Below are positions 33,811-41,773 of a DNA stretch of 64,000 nucleotides, piece by piece. The translations under genes and the position numbers were made by a program. The notes under the pieces are model-generated. The model was not told the DNA's origin. It saw only the letters and a list, made by a program, of their open reading frames with translations, and ran no database searches. The DNA is from Alteribacter lacisalsi (GTDB lineage: Bacteria; Bacillota; Bacilli; Bacillales; Salisediminibacteriaceae): assembly GCF_003226345.1 (NCBI RefSeq), contig NZ_PDOF01000001.1:1426001-1490000 (forward strand), in the 5' to 3' direction. The stretch's first letter is position 1; every line of letters starts with the position of its first letter.

Positions 33811-34749
33811 TTGACACAAAGCATTCGAGCATTCGACAAGTGTCGTCACATTGTTGACGGCTTCGATTTAGGGATGGCAGAAAGAACCGGGTCATATGTA
33901 CTAGATGAAGAGGAACTTACACTCATTGAAACCGGCCCGGCTATTTCCATTCCCCATATTATAGAAGGTCTTAATAAACTTGGAAAATCTCCAGAGGACG
34001 TAAAACATATCATCGTGACACACATTCACCTTGACCACGCCGGAGGAACAGGTCTGCTTTTAGAAAAATGTCACAAGGCAATGGTTTATGTACACGAAAA
34101 AGGCGCCCGGCACCTGATTGATCCTTCCCGTCTGATTAAAGGCGCAAAGATGGTATATGGTGATAAATTTGATGCCTTGTTTCATCCTGTCCTTCCCGTC
34201 TCCAAAAATAATGTAACGATTGTCAGGGAAGGTGATACACTGTCACTGGGGGCCTGCAATCTGCGGTTTTATGACACACCTGGTCACGCAAGTCACCATA
34301 TCGGCATATATGATGAAAAAACAGACACATTTTTCTCAGGAGATACAATCGGGGTCCGTTACCCCTCTCTTGAAAGAAAAGGCTTGTCCCTGATCCTTCC
34401 ATCTACATCTCCCAATCAGTTTGACCCAGATAAAATGCGGCAATCGGCTGAGAAAATTAAAAGTTTAACTCCTGCAAGAATTGCTATGGGTCACTACGGG
34501 ACAACCGATAACCCTGATCATGTTTTTAAACAGCTGGATTACTGGCTTGAGGTATTCCTTGATACAGGGAAGATGCACTTCGAGAATGGAGAAAGTGACA
34601 AAGTATTGAAAAAATCACTTCTGAAGGAAATAAAAAATTACGCTGAAAAATATACTGAATTAACACCAGAAGATATTCAGTTGATTGGGCTCGACCTCAG
34701 CATCAGTTCGATGGGCATTATGGATTACCTGAAACGGAAACACCGCTGA
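33811..34749 (+). CDS. MBL-fold metallo-hydrolase
   Basis: This 312-residue cytoplasmic protein has a complete metallo-beta-lactamase signature: THIHLDHAGG, YDTPGHASHHIG, FSGDTIGVRYP and the distal histidine in AMGHYGT. The N-terminal strand pattern (GSYVLDEEELTLIETGPA) fits the glyoxalase II-like group. The last 90 residues are an extra helical part. It starts at TTG after GAGAGGAG. The substrate is unknown. It is transcribed divergently from sigI. Confidence 0.85.
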   Translation: MTQSIRAFDKCRHIVDGFDLGMAERTGSYVLDEEELTLIETGPAISIPHIIEGLNKLGKSPEDVKHIIVTHIHLDHAGGTGLLLEKCHKAMVYVHEKGARHLIDPSRLIKGAKMVYGDKFDALFHPVLPVSKNNVTIVREGDTLSLGACNLRFYDTPGHASHHIGIYDEKTDTFFSGDTIGVRYPSLERKGLSLILPSTSPNQFDPDKMRQSAEKIKSLTPARIAMGHYGTTDNPDHVFKQLDYWLEVFLDTGKMHFENGESDKVLKKSLLKEIKNYAEKYTELTPEDIQLIGLDLSISSMGIMDYLKRKHR

Positions 34750-34852
34750 CATACTGGTTACAATTCATTTTGTTTTCTGTTTGCAAAATAGTATATTATA
34801 ATTGTAATAAATCGCTTGAGGCGCGGAAATCTTTTCTAAAGTGGGGATGTTT

Positions 34853-35818
34853 ATGGATCGCAAGGCAGCAACGAAATATGTAGGAAAACCGGTACGCATA
34901 AATGAAGGGAAAAATGGTGAATACACCGGCATACTGGAGGATGTAACTGCTGAGCCCAGAAAACCCTGGGTCGGAACGGTACGGATTTCAGGCGTCCTTT
35001 CCTACCCGGACATCATGTGGGATTCAAATGAACTCCCTTCCCCGCTGTACTCGGAAAACGAGCAGGTGTATTGTAGCGGGAACAAAATAACACCTTACAG
35101 CCGTGACGATTCCTATACCTACAAACAGTCCATTGATTACGCTCTGGCTGAAAAGTGGAACAGGATTGATGCAGAAAAAGAAGCCAACGAATCCGTCCTC
35201 GCCCTGATTCATCAGGAGTTGAAACGGCGAAAAGCGGAAGATCTTCTTTATGAAGAAAGCTATGTGTATTACCATCTCGTAAAAAAAGCACGGCATTTTT
35301 ACGTTTATGATGAAGAAAAAAAGGAAGCACTGTCTCTTGACGGCTGCCCATTTGAGTTTGAAATTAAAGTGAAAGGACGCTGGCAGAAAGCAAGAACTGC
35401 CAATGCACCGGAATTTGAACTCGAGAGCGGCAAAACGGTTGAGTTAAAGCATGGAGATCAATTGAGACTGAACAAATCCCAGTTCGACCCGTACCGGATT
35501 CTGATCAATGAACTGGATCCTCCTGCACTTCAGGCGCTTGAACGGGGTCTCAAAAAACTCGGCATCTTTCATGAAAACAGCGTTTACTGCCATAACTCGC
35601 TTTTGATACAGCTGCTCAGTGAAGTTGATCAAGACGAATTTGACGGTGTCAATTTCATCTCATATGCAACTGACAAACATCAATTCATCGTACAGCATCA
35701 CTATGAACGTGAAATATTTGAGGATGAACCCGACAGAACTTACGACCGATTTGAATTTACGTCGGACACCGGAGAAAGACTGATTACTACCTACGCTACG
35801 GAACTTTCAAAGGACTAA
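34853..35818 (+). CDS. Conserved hypothetical protein, DUF2777-like
   Basis: This 321-residue soluble protein has an N-terminal beta-rich part (MDRKAATKYVGKPVRINEGK, ILEDVTAEPRKPWVGTVRIS) that looks like a small barrel. A charged helix follows (KEANESVLALIHQELKRRKA), then a mixed C-terminal half. I associate the beginning with DUF2777, with modest confidence. The ATG at 34853 is spaced six bases from GTGGGG. Function unknown. It ends before a bidirectional hairpin. Confidence 0.7.
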   Translation: MDRKAATKYVGKPVRINEGKNGEYTGILEDVTAEPRKPWVGTVRISGVLSYPDIMWDSNELPSPLYSENEQVYCSGNKITPYSRDDSYTYKQSIDYALAEKWNRIDAEKEANESVLALIHQELKRRKAEDLLYEESYVYYHLVKKARHFYVYDEEKKEALSLDGCPFEFEIKVKGRWQKARTANAPEFELESGKTVELKHGDQLRLNKSQFDPYRILINELDPPALQALERGLKKLGIFHENSVYCHNSLLIQLLSEVDQDEFDGVNFISYATDKHQFIVQHHYEREIFEDEPDRTYDRFEFTSDTGERLITTYATELSKD

Positions 35819-35857
35819 AGAACATTCTAAAAAGGCTGCGACTAAACTCATCTAAAT

Positions 35858-35888
35858 AGAAGGCCCTCACCATCGGTGAGGGCCTTCT
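35858..35888. terminator. Bidirectional hairpin, GGTGAG family
   Basis: AGAAGGCCCTCACC, ATC, GGTGAGGGCCTTCT: a 14-base perfect stem between the gene at 34853 and the repeat cluster behind ydbT. Confidence 0.75.
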
Positions 35889-35889
35889 A

Positions 35890-36024
35890 ATTGTTGATTG
35901 TTCAAAAATACACTCGCTTGCCGCGGGCAAGGCTTCAGCTAACCGGGGAAAATCGCCCCGGTGGATCTTCAACTCTTGCTTTTCCCGCAGGCGTCTCGTG
36001 ATTTTTGAACAATCAACATATATG
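35890..36024 (-). repeat. MITE-like 3'-UTR repeat, copy R5
   Basis: The ends form an inverted repeat, TTGTTGATTGTTCAAAAAT (about 35891-35909) and ATTTTTGAACAATCAACA (about 36001-36018). They enclose the family core: ACTCGCTTGCCGCGGGCAAG, CTTCAGC, TTGCTTTTCCCGCAGG. The end type differs from R0-R2. With R6 it forms a double insertion between ydbT and its terminator. Confidence 0.75.
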
Positions 36025-36032
36025 TACATAAA

Positions 36033-36090
36033 AAGGATACCTTCTAATAAAGTTAAATCACCACAACCTAACAGTATCGAAGGTATCCTT
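36033..36090. repeat. 12-base inverted repeat between R5 and R6
   Basis: AAGGATACCTTC (36033-36044) and GAAGGTATCCTT (36079-36090) are exact inverse copies with 34 bases between. It may be the remains of another small mobile element or a hairpin. Confidence 0.6.
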
Positions 36091-36098
36091 ATGTTTAA

Positions 36099-36277
36099 GG
36101 CTATGTTAAAGCTTAATGTTGATATTTTCTATCATTGATTGTAGCGAACGCGCGACACTCCTGCGGGAACAGCGCCGGCTGAAGACCCCGCAGGGTGTTC
36201 TCCCCGAGGAGGCTGAAGCGGTGCCCGCGGAAAGGGAGCGTAGTGAATGGAAATTAACAACAGAATTTAACAGAGCC
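36099..36277 (+). repeat. MITE-like 3'-UTR repeat, copy R6 (opposite orientation)
   Basis: This 179-base element has ends GGCTATGTTAAAGCTTAATG and, read backwards from the right, GGCTCTGTTAAATTCTGTTG. The core is inverted relative to the other copies (CACTCCTGCGGGAACAGC, CCCCGAGGAGGCTGAAGC, GCCCGCGGAAAGGGAGCG). It shares ends and length with R8, so the two form a subfamily. Flanking octamers do not match. A 95-codon frame across it is not a gene. Confidence 0.8.
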
Positions 36278-36338
36278 AAGTTAAAAGATTACATGAATCA
36301 AGTTGATTTGCCGATGGTATCACGAACCTTCAATCACA

Positions 36339-37880
36339 TCAATTCAGTTTTCCCCCGGGATCGGATCCCCTGGAATCAGACTCTTCATAGGAAAACCATC
36401 TGAAACACGATACAGACTGATCTTCACCAAGATGCTGAAGAGAAAACGTCTTTCCGGTTATACTTGTCAGGATCGAAACTTCAAGCGTGGTCAACCCGTT
36501 AAGCCTCTGGAGCGGGTGACTCGTAATTTCAACTGTCTGAATGCGGCTTCGCGGCACGATGACCGTCGTCCGGGCAAACTTTCTGGAGCGCATCCATAAA
36601 AACTGTTCATTATTGCCGATTCCAGCATCTTTAAACTGCCAATAGCCGAGCCCCGCCGCTAAAGCAAGACCGATAAAGCTGAAAGCGCCATAGTCGATGA
36701 AATAGGTTACCAGCGCTGCTGCAGCCGTGACAGGAACAGCAAGGCGGATCATATACCTGAACATGCTTTTTCCAGGCAGGCCGGTCATTGGACGTTCAAA
36801 GGAATACTCCGGTGCCAGTGCCTCAAGATGCCCCTTGATTTCAGATTCACGGCACAGCGGAAGCAGTATAGTCGAGAGGTCTTCATCCTTCGTTCCTCCT
36901 CCCGCGCTTTCCACATAAACAGCAACGAGGCCGAATGGCTGCCTCAGAACGTTTTGAACAACACGGACCGCTGTAATTCTCCGCCTGTTTAATGTAAGCT
37001 GCCGTCTTTCAAGCAGCCCCCTTGAGATGACAATTTCATCTCCTGTCTTTTCAATTGTAAAATTACCATACTTCAGTAAAGTGCTGATAATCCTGATCAC
37101 CCAGGCAATCAGCAGTACAAGAATGACAAACGATATGACAAACCTTACGGACGACTGGAGCACAAACCCGAGTGCTGTTTCATACCAGGCTTCAGGAATG
37201 AACTGCTGGATCTGTGAGAACGCAGCGCCGACAAAAGTCGCTGCCACCCCGATTCCGCTGGAAGTAAGTGCAGCGGCAAGCAGCCTTCTGCCTGAGAGCT
37301 TCCACCTATGGTCCGGCTCCTTCCTTTCCTTTGCCTGATACTGTACCGGCTTAGGTGTTTCCTTATCCTGATACTCCCCTACATCGTATACCGCTCCGTC
37401 TTCCCCTTCGTACTCATACGAGTCCGGTTCAGACTTACGCATCCCATAAAGGAGTTCATGTCTGATTTCCTCGGCTTCCTCACGTTTTAATGCAATGATT
37501 CGAAACTCCGGCTCGTCTCCTCCGCCGGCTGTTTCAATTTTCACTTCAACGAGGTTAAACATTCGCTGAATGAGCTTCGCATTTAAATCAATACTCTGTA
37601 CCCGGTCCTGGTGAATGTACCTTTTCTTCCTGAAGATCAAGCCGTGACGGACATGAAGTTCACGATCGTCAAGTCGATAACGGAAGGTAAGCCAGTAAAG
37701 AAACCCGGAAACAGATGAAAACAGCAGTAAGAAAATGAGAATGATCAGATAGTACCATGGGCCTCTCTGCTGTGATGATCCAAAGAATAAAAGCACGACT
37801 CCGGTTATCAGGAGCTGCTTCACATTACTGAAAAATGATACAAAAATGGAAACGGGATGCTGGCGTTTGTAATCACTCAT
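36339..37880 (-). CDS. ydbT: Bacterial PH-domain membrane protein, YdbT type
   Basis: This 513-residue protein has several membrane helix pairs (near residues 20-70, 200-260 and 365-400) alternating with three bacterial PH (bPH2) domains, e.g. YRLDDRELHVRHGLIFRKKR and GDEIVISRGLLERRQLTLNR. B. subtilis YdbS-YdbT protect against certain bacteriocins such as amylocyclicin; that role is taken from the family. I start at the ATG at 37880 (MSDYKRQHP), which overlaps the end of ydbS by eight bases. Repeats R6 and R5 follow its stop codon. Confidence 0.88.
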   Translation of the reverse strand: MSDYKRQHPVSIFVSFFSNVKQLLITGVVLLFFGSSQQRGPWYYLIILIFLLLFSSVSGFLYWLTFRYRLDDRELHVRHGLIFRKKRYIHQDRVQSIDLNAKLIQRMFNLVEVKIETAGGGDEPEFRIIALKREEAEEIRHELLYGMRKSEPDSYEYEGEDGAVYDVGEYQDKETPKPVQYQAKERKEPDHRWKLSGRRLLAAALTSSGIGVAATFVGAAFSQIQQFIPEAWYETALGFVLQSSVRFVISFVILVLLIAWVIRIISTLLKYGNFTIEKTGDEIVISRGLLERRQLTLNRRRITAVRVVQNVLRQPFGLVAVYVESAGGGTKDEDLSTILLPLCRESEIKGHLEALAPEYSFERPMTGLPGKSMFRYMIRLAVPVTAAAALVTYFIDYGAFSFIGLALAAGLGYWQFKDAGIGNNEQFLWMRSRKFARTTVIVPRSRIQTVEITSHPLQRLNGLTTLEVSILTSITGKTFSLQHLGEDQSVSCFRWFSYEESDSRGSDPGGKLN

Positions 37881-38391
37881 CAGGATCCGCTTCCCTTGCC
37901 AGTTTTGCAATATGATCTCTGACCTCATCGGCTTTTGACTCTTCGAGAGCCGGTATTTCATGAACGGTGGCCGCCGTAGTAATTTTTACAGATGCCATTC
38001 CGTAGTGCCTTAATAACGGCCCCTGTTCTGTATCTACGTGCTGAACACGGATCATGGGGATAATGACACGGCGGACGATCAAAATGCCGTAAAGGAGTTC
38101 GACTTCGTTTTCATAAATTTTATAGCGCCAGCGCCGCCACTGCCATTTCGGAAACAGAACAGTGTTAAAAATTCCATAAAGCAGATAGGCTGCAATAATG
38201 AGATAAAGAATCCATCCAGGCAGAAACTCAACCTGGTTGGAGAGCCACCAATAAGCCATTGGTACGAGTGCAAAAACCAGGAATTCAATCACTGCTCCTA
38301 TCCGCCATACTTTCAGTGCATCCGGTGAGATTTTCTGGTCAGGCATCGGCCGCTTGTCTGTTTCGGGATATTCCACTGTGTCACTTCCCAT
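37873..38391 (-). CDS. ydbS: Bacterial PH-domain membrane protein, YdbS type
   Basis: This 172-residue protein has two membrane helices (IGAVIEFLVFALVPMAYWWL and WILYLIIAAYLLYGIFNTVL). A single bPH2 domain follows (WRYKIYENEVELLYGILIVR, RVIIPMIRVQHVDTEQGPLL). It is the smaller partner of YdbT, with overlapping frames on both sides: it also overlaps the small gene before it by 11 bases. So three proteins are probably made as a set. Confidence 0.88.
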   Translation of the reverse strand: MGSDTVEYPETDKRPMPDQKISPDALKVWRIGAVIEFLVFALVPMAYWWLSNQVEFLPGWILYLIIAAYLLYGIFNTVLFPKWQWRRWRYKIYENEVELLYGILIVRRVIIPMIRVQHVDTEQGPLLRHYGMASVKITTAATVHEIPALEESKADEVRDHIAKLAREADPDE

Positions 38392-38605
38392 CTTCAGATG
38401 CGTCTTCCTGAATGTATATTATGTTTACCCCTTCGTCTTTCATGAGGCTGAGAACTTGATCGTTCAGTTCTCTGTCATACAGAAGCCCCAGGGATTCGAC
38501 GATCTCCAGTTCCTCGAGACGGCCTTTCTCTGCATCTTCAATCAGTTCAAGTATTTCATCATAATTTTCCTGTTCCAGTTTTGAAATGAGTTTTTCCTTT
38601 TCCAT
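38381..38605 (-). CDS. Small acidic protein resembling sigma factor region 1.1
   Basis: This 74-residue protein starts at ATG after AAAAGGAG and is the first gene of the ydbS-ydbT operon. Laid beside region 1.1 of the housekeeping sigma factor SigA (from memory), the order of features agrees. There is a first amphipathic helix (NYDEILELIEDAEKGR), a second (ELEIVESLGLLYDRELN), then DQVLSLMKDEGVNIIYI followed by an acidic ED-rich end. SigA has QMDEYYEFLGEQGVELI and then an acidic end at that place. There are no other sigma regions. A sigma-1.1/HARE-HTH-like fold is inferred; the function is unknown. Confidence 0.6.
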   Translation of the reverse strand: MEKEKLISKLEQENYDEILELIEDAEKGRLEELEIVESLGLLYDRELNDQVLSLMKDEGVNIIYIQEDASEDGK

Positions 38606-38699
38606 TTTACGGCTCCTTTTTTATGTACTTTCCAATTCTATCCTACCACAGTAAAAAACAGCCCTTCAACCAAATTGCCGGCCCGTTAGAGCAGAAAGC

Positions 38700-38724
38700 C
38701 CGGCCCCTGAAATTGGAGCCGGAC
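38700..38724 (-). terminator. Probable terminator of ypgR
   Basis: On the minus strand, CCGGCTCC and GGGGCCGG pair around seven bases, followed by GCTTTCTGC. The T tract is weak. Confidence 0.5.
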
Positions 38725-38730
38725 ATGGTA

Positions 38731-39864
38731 CTACTGATTTCTCTGTATTGTATCGGTCATCTGTTTCCAGACTGAGCCTTTTGCTTCTTCTCCGCCTTCA
38801 ATACGGGCAAGTGCCAGCTTCACCTGCATACTCACCTCAAACTCAGCATCATCTTCTGCTTCACGGAGCGCCTCGACTGCACGTTCGTCACCAACTTCAT
38901 AAAGGAACATGGCTGCCCGCCACCGCACCAGTTTATTTTTGTCTTTAAGCGATACTATCATTGCCGGAATTGCTTTTTCACTGCCGATATCCGACATGCA
39001 GTCCCCTGCTGTTCTGCGCACAGTAACTGACTTATCCTTGAGTGCTTCTTCAAGGAGCGGAAGCACCTCTTCATCTTCAATCATTCCAAGATACACCGTT
39101 GCCAGACGGCGCATAGAAGCTTTTTCATCATGGAGCGCCTTCTTAATTACCGGCAGGTCATCCAGGGTCGGATTCATCTGTTCAAATACTTCAAAACGCT
39201 TTCGCCAATCAGGATGGTCAAGCATCTCCTCTGTTACTTTCAGCCACTCTTTTTTTACAGGCTTCGCTGTTCCGTCCTTCTGCTCATTTGCTGCGTTAAC
39301 GAGGCGTGCAAGGCGCTCGTCGGTGTATGCTGCTTCAATCTCCTCAGCAACTTCCTTTGCCACTTCCTGAGGGTCACCGTAACGGGGTTTCTGCTCGGCC
39401 CATTTGCGCATGAGGACAATATTGTCATCTGGATGCTGGGCATCCATGGCCGCCTGCTGAAAGACAGCGGGAAGACCTTCACGGATTTCCTCTTCACCCG
39501 CCTGCGCCTTGATCTGCATCGGAATACCCTTGAACATTTGGATAGCTACATTTACTTCTCCAAAATGCTCATCCACTTCACGATCTTTGGAGACTCCTTC
39601 TTCTGCATCCTCTCCGAAAACCTTTCTGACTTCGGGCAGAAGAACTTGCCAGTCCGCTTTAGGATGACGTTCTACGGCGATAAAATCAGCAACATGGTAG
39701 ATGCCTTTTACTCCCTCAATTTCGAAAAGCTCCTTTACAAAAGAAGGCGCGTCCTCTTTATTTTTCGGGGTAAAGTTATGCGCTTTTCCCGCCGGGAGAG
39801 ATTCTGTTAAAGTCAGTTTCATCGTATTGGGGCTTGGGGTTGGTTCAATCGCTTTAATTCTCAT
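38731..39864 (-). CDS. ypgR: YpgR/CvfC family protein: Nfu-N domain plus HEAT repeats
   Basis: This 377-residue protein has an N-terminal NifU-N (Nfu scaffold N-terminal) domain (about 1-90, EPTPSPNTMKLTL, FEIEGVKGIYHVADFIAVER). A linker follows, and from about residue 220 HEAT-like helical repeats (DWRKRFEVFEQMN, SMRRLATVYLGMIEDEEVLP, VTVRRTAGDCMSDIGSEKAI, LVRWRAAMFLYEVGDERAVE). The staphylococcal homologue is called conserved virulence factor C. There is no Nfu C-terminal cysteine pair, so it is not an Fe-S scaffold by itself. GAGGAG precedes the ATG. Confidence 0.9.
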   Translation of the reverse strand: MRIKAIEPTPSPNTMKLTLTESLPAGKAHNFTPKNKEDAPSFVKELFEIEGVKGIYHVADFIAVERHPKADWQVLLPEVRKVFGEDAEEGVSKDREVDEHFGEVNVAIQMFKGIPMQIKAQAGEEEIREGLPAVFQQAAMDAQHPDDNIVLMRKWAEQKPRYGDPQEVAKEVAEEIEAAYTDERLARLVNAANEQKDGTAKPVKKEWLKVTEEMLDHPDWRKRFEVFEQMNPTLDDLPVIKKALHDEKASMRRLATVYLGMIEDEEVLPLLEEALKDKSVTVRRTAGDCMSDIGSEKAIPAMIVSLKDKNKLVRWRAAMFLYEVGDERAVEALREAEDDAEFEVSMQVKLALARIEGGEEAKGSVWKQMTDTIQRNQ

Positions 39865-39940
39865 TTTGACAGACTCCTCTCAACTGTTTTCTGTATTTTA
39901 TATTATCATACGTAAAAGACAGGGCCCAACCAGCAGGCGT

Positions 39941-40360
39941 TCAGGCAAGGAGACGGCCCAGACCTGTCAGAATATCCTGAAATGATGCCTTGTCATTAAA
40001 ACTGGCCGCGATCCTATGCTCCCGGTCAAGCAAAAAAGTCGTTGGAACAGACATACACCGGTAGCTGTCATACGTCTTTGTTGCGTCGTCAAGCACCATG
40101 GGAACGGTAAACCCTTCCTTCCTGAAGAATTGTTCACCTGCTTTAGGATCTCCTTCCCTTCCGGTTACGTTTATCATCAGAAGATCGACCTCTTTTGTTT
40201 CCATGGCTTTATACAGCTGCTCCTTGTTTGGAAGATCCCGCTGGGAATCCGGGCACCATGAAACCCAGAACGTGATCATAAGAGCCTTCCCATTGTAATC
40301 TGATAATGAAACCTCCCGTCCTTTTGCCGGGCTGTATAGTGAGAAATCAGGTGCATTCAT
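39941..40360 (-). CDS. TlpA/redoxin-like thioredoxin-fold protein with CxxS site
   Basis: This 139-residue protein has no signal peptide. The fold markers are FSLYSPAKGREVSLSDYNGK, LMITFWVSWCPDSQRDLPNK and the cis-proline MSVPTTFLLDREHRI. The active site is Cys36-Pro-Asp-Ser39, so the resolving cysteine is missing. A cysteine stands just before the cis-proline loop (YRCMSVP). A monothiol or peroxidase-like action is possible. Its ATG overlaps the previous thioredoxin gene by four bases, so the two are a functional pair. Confidence 0.82.
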   Translation of the reverse strand: MNAPDFSLYSPAKGREVSLSDYNGKALMITFWVSWCPDSQRDLPNKEQLYKAMETKEVDLLMINVTGREGDPKAGEQFFRKEGFTVPMVLDDATKTYDSYRCMSVPTTFLLDREHRIAASFNDKASFQDILTGLGRLLA

Positions 40361-40689
40361 GTATGATCCTCCTTTGCTGTCGTAAAGCGCGAAAATGTAT
40401 CATAAAGGTACGAAACCGAATGAACAGCATACTGCCGGTCTACACGGTTTCCGTCGATAAAATAAAGCACACATGGTACACTTTCAATCTTATGTTCTCC
40501 AGCCAGTGCAGGAAAAAACGAAATATCCGCTTTTACTACCGTAACATTTTCAAACATCGGCTCGACAATGGTGAGAAATCGTTCTGCAAGCCTGCATGTC
40601 CCACACATCGCCGTGTGGACAAACACGACTGTCCTTCTGTTCTGTTTAATCATTCCATTAAGTTCCTCTTCATTATGACAGATCAGCAA
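40357..40689 (-). CDS. Thioredoxin family protein (CGTC)
   Basis: This 110-residue cytoplasmic thioredoxin-fold protein has the redox pair Cys29-Gly-Thr-Cys32 in HTAMCGTCRLAERF and the cis-proline in IESVPCVLYFIDG. It resembles the YdbP/YusE group of small thioredoxin-like proteins in Bacillus. It starts at TTG about six bases after AGGAGG. It is followed with overlap by the CxxS redoxin and preceded by the cyclase gene on the same strand. Confidence 0.85.
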   Translation of the reverse strand: MLICHNEEELNGMIKQNRRTVVFVHTAMCGTCRLAERFLTIVEPMFENVTVVKADISFFPALAGEHKIESVPCVLYFIDGNRVDRQYAVHSVSYLYDTFSRFTTAKEDHT

Positions 40690-40701
40690 ACCTGCATCCT
40701 C

Positions 40702-41325
40702 CTACCGCTTCATTTCTTTCAGCACTGCTCTTACCGGACTCCCGTCCCCATGACTCAGACGAAGCGGGAATGCAGTGAGTTCATAATACCCTGGTTTTAC
40801 ACCGAAGAGATTCAGTCCTTCAAGAATGACAATACCTGCCTTGTTTAACTCATGATGAGCACGAAGCTCTTTGGATTCAAGGGGGTCCACTGATGGAAAA
40901 TCAACACCGATGAGGTGGACACCGGCTTCCTTCAGTTTTACGGCAAGTTCAGAAGCTACCTGGGGAAAAGCGCTGTAGGAGTGGCCGGTTTCATTGGCTG
41001 CTGTCTTAAATAAAACTTTTTTAACTCCTTTAAGAACAGCTGAACTCACATCTTCAGGTGTAATTATGTTTTTACCCGTAAGATCAATAACCACTGCTTC
41101 ACCTGTAAAATAATCAAGTGGAAGTGTGTCTATCGTCTCTCCTTCCTGATTAACATGAAAAGGGGCATCTATATGGGTCCCTGTATGGGTACTCATCGTA
41201 ACTTCTGCAACATTGACGCTTGAGCCGTCGGAAATCTGCATGGAAGGCCGCAGCGAAAACGGCGTATCCCCGGGCCACACCTCCATATTCTTTCTTAGAG
41301 GCTGAGTAATATCTATCAGTTTCAT
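40702..41325 (-). CDS. Cyclase/arylformamidase family hydrolase (KynB-like)
   Basis: This 207-residue metal-dependent hydrolase has the family signature STHTGTHIDAPFHV (zinc ligands in HTGTHxDxPxH). VWPGDTPFSL near the start and LIGVDFPSVDPLES later are also typical. KynB hydrolyses N-formylkynurenine to kynurenine. No other kynurenine gene is nearby, so the substrate is uncertain; some relatives act on isatin or other cyclic amides. It is the first gene of a three-gene minus-strand unit with two thioredoxin-like proteins. Confidence 0.82.
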   Translation of the reverse strand: MKLIDITQPLRKNMEVWPGDTPFSLRPSMQISDGSSVNVAEVTMSTHTGTHIDAPFHVNQEGETIDTLPLDYFTGEAVVIDLTGKNIITPEDVSSAVLKGVKKVLFKTAANETGHSYSAFPQVASELAVKLKEAGVHLIGVDFPSVDPLESKELRAHHELNKAGIVILEGLNLFGVKPGYYELTAFPLRLSHGDGSPVRAVLKEMKR

Positions 41326-41372
41326 AAATGTCCTCCTTCTATATGTTTTGCTGTTTTCTCTAATGTAACAAA

Positions 41373-41412
41373 AGAAAGGAAGGATGTCTTTTCCTGAACA
41401 TCCTTCCTTTCT
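41373..41412. terminator. Bidirectional terminator
   Basis: AGAAAGGAAGGATGT (41373-41387) and ACATCCTTCCTTTCT (41398-41412): a 15-base perfect stem directly after the small gene at 41414. Confidence 0.8.
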
Positions 41413-41413
41413 G

Positions 41414-41614
41414 TCATGGATTTTGTCTTTTGGCCTGCTCGTCCATCCAGTCCATCAGCTGATTAACGAGCGATTCAAAATCAGCGTCAACCTGATAACC
41501 CCTTAGAAACTCACCTTTACTTTCATCATTAAGCCTGCGGAATTCATTTTTCACTTCTGATCCCTGATGGGTAAAATCCTTCAGTTTTCTTCTGATCATT
41601 CTGAGATCTTCCAT
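41414..41614 (-). CDS. Small hypothetical protein
   Basis: This 66-residue soluble helical protein (EDLRMIRRKLKDFTHQGSEV, ADFESLVNQLMDWMDEQAKR) has no recognised family. It has its own start with AGGAGGCG upstream and its own terminator, so it is likely real. It is divergent from the YeeE/YedE transporter gene with 160 bases between. Confidence 0.6.
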   Translation of the reverse strand: MEDLRMIRRKLKDFTHQGSEVKNEFRRLNDESKGEFLRGYQVDADFESLVNQLMDWMDEQAKRQNP

Positions 41615-41773
41615 ATGTAACGCCTCCTTTAGATGCCCTATTCCCGCGCTTTGATTATTATTAACCGTTTTTTCGATTTAAGCTCTCTGTTTTACAAACA
41701 TAAACGGATACGTTACAATAAATCAGAATTAAAACCCGATAAAACTTATAGGAATTAAAGGAGTGATCAATAA

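Noticed and set aside
36116-36403. 95-codon open frame on the plus strand
   Set aside because: Runs through inverted repeat R6 and into the 3' end of ydbT; the codons follow the repeat core.
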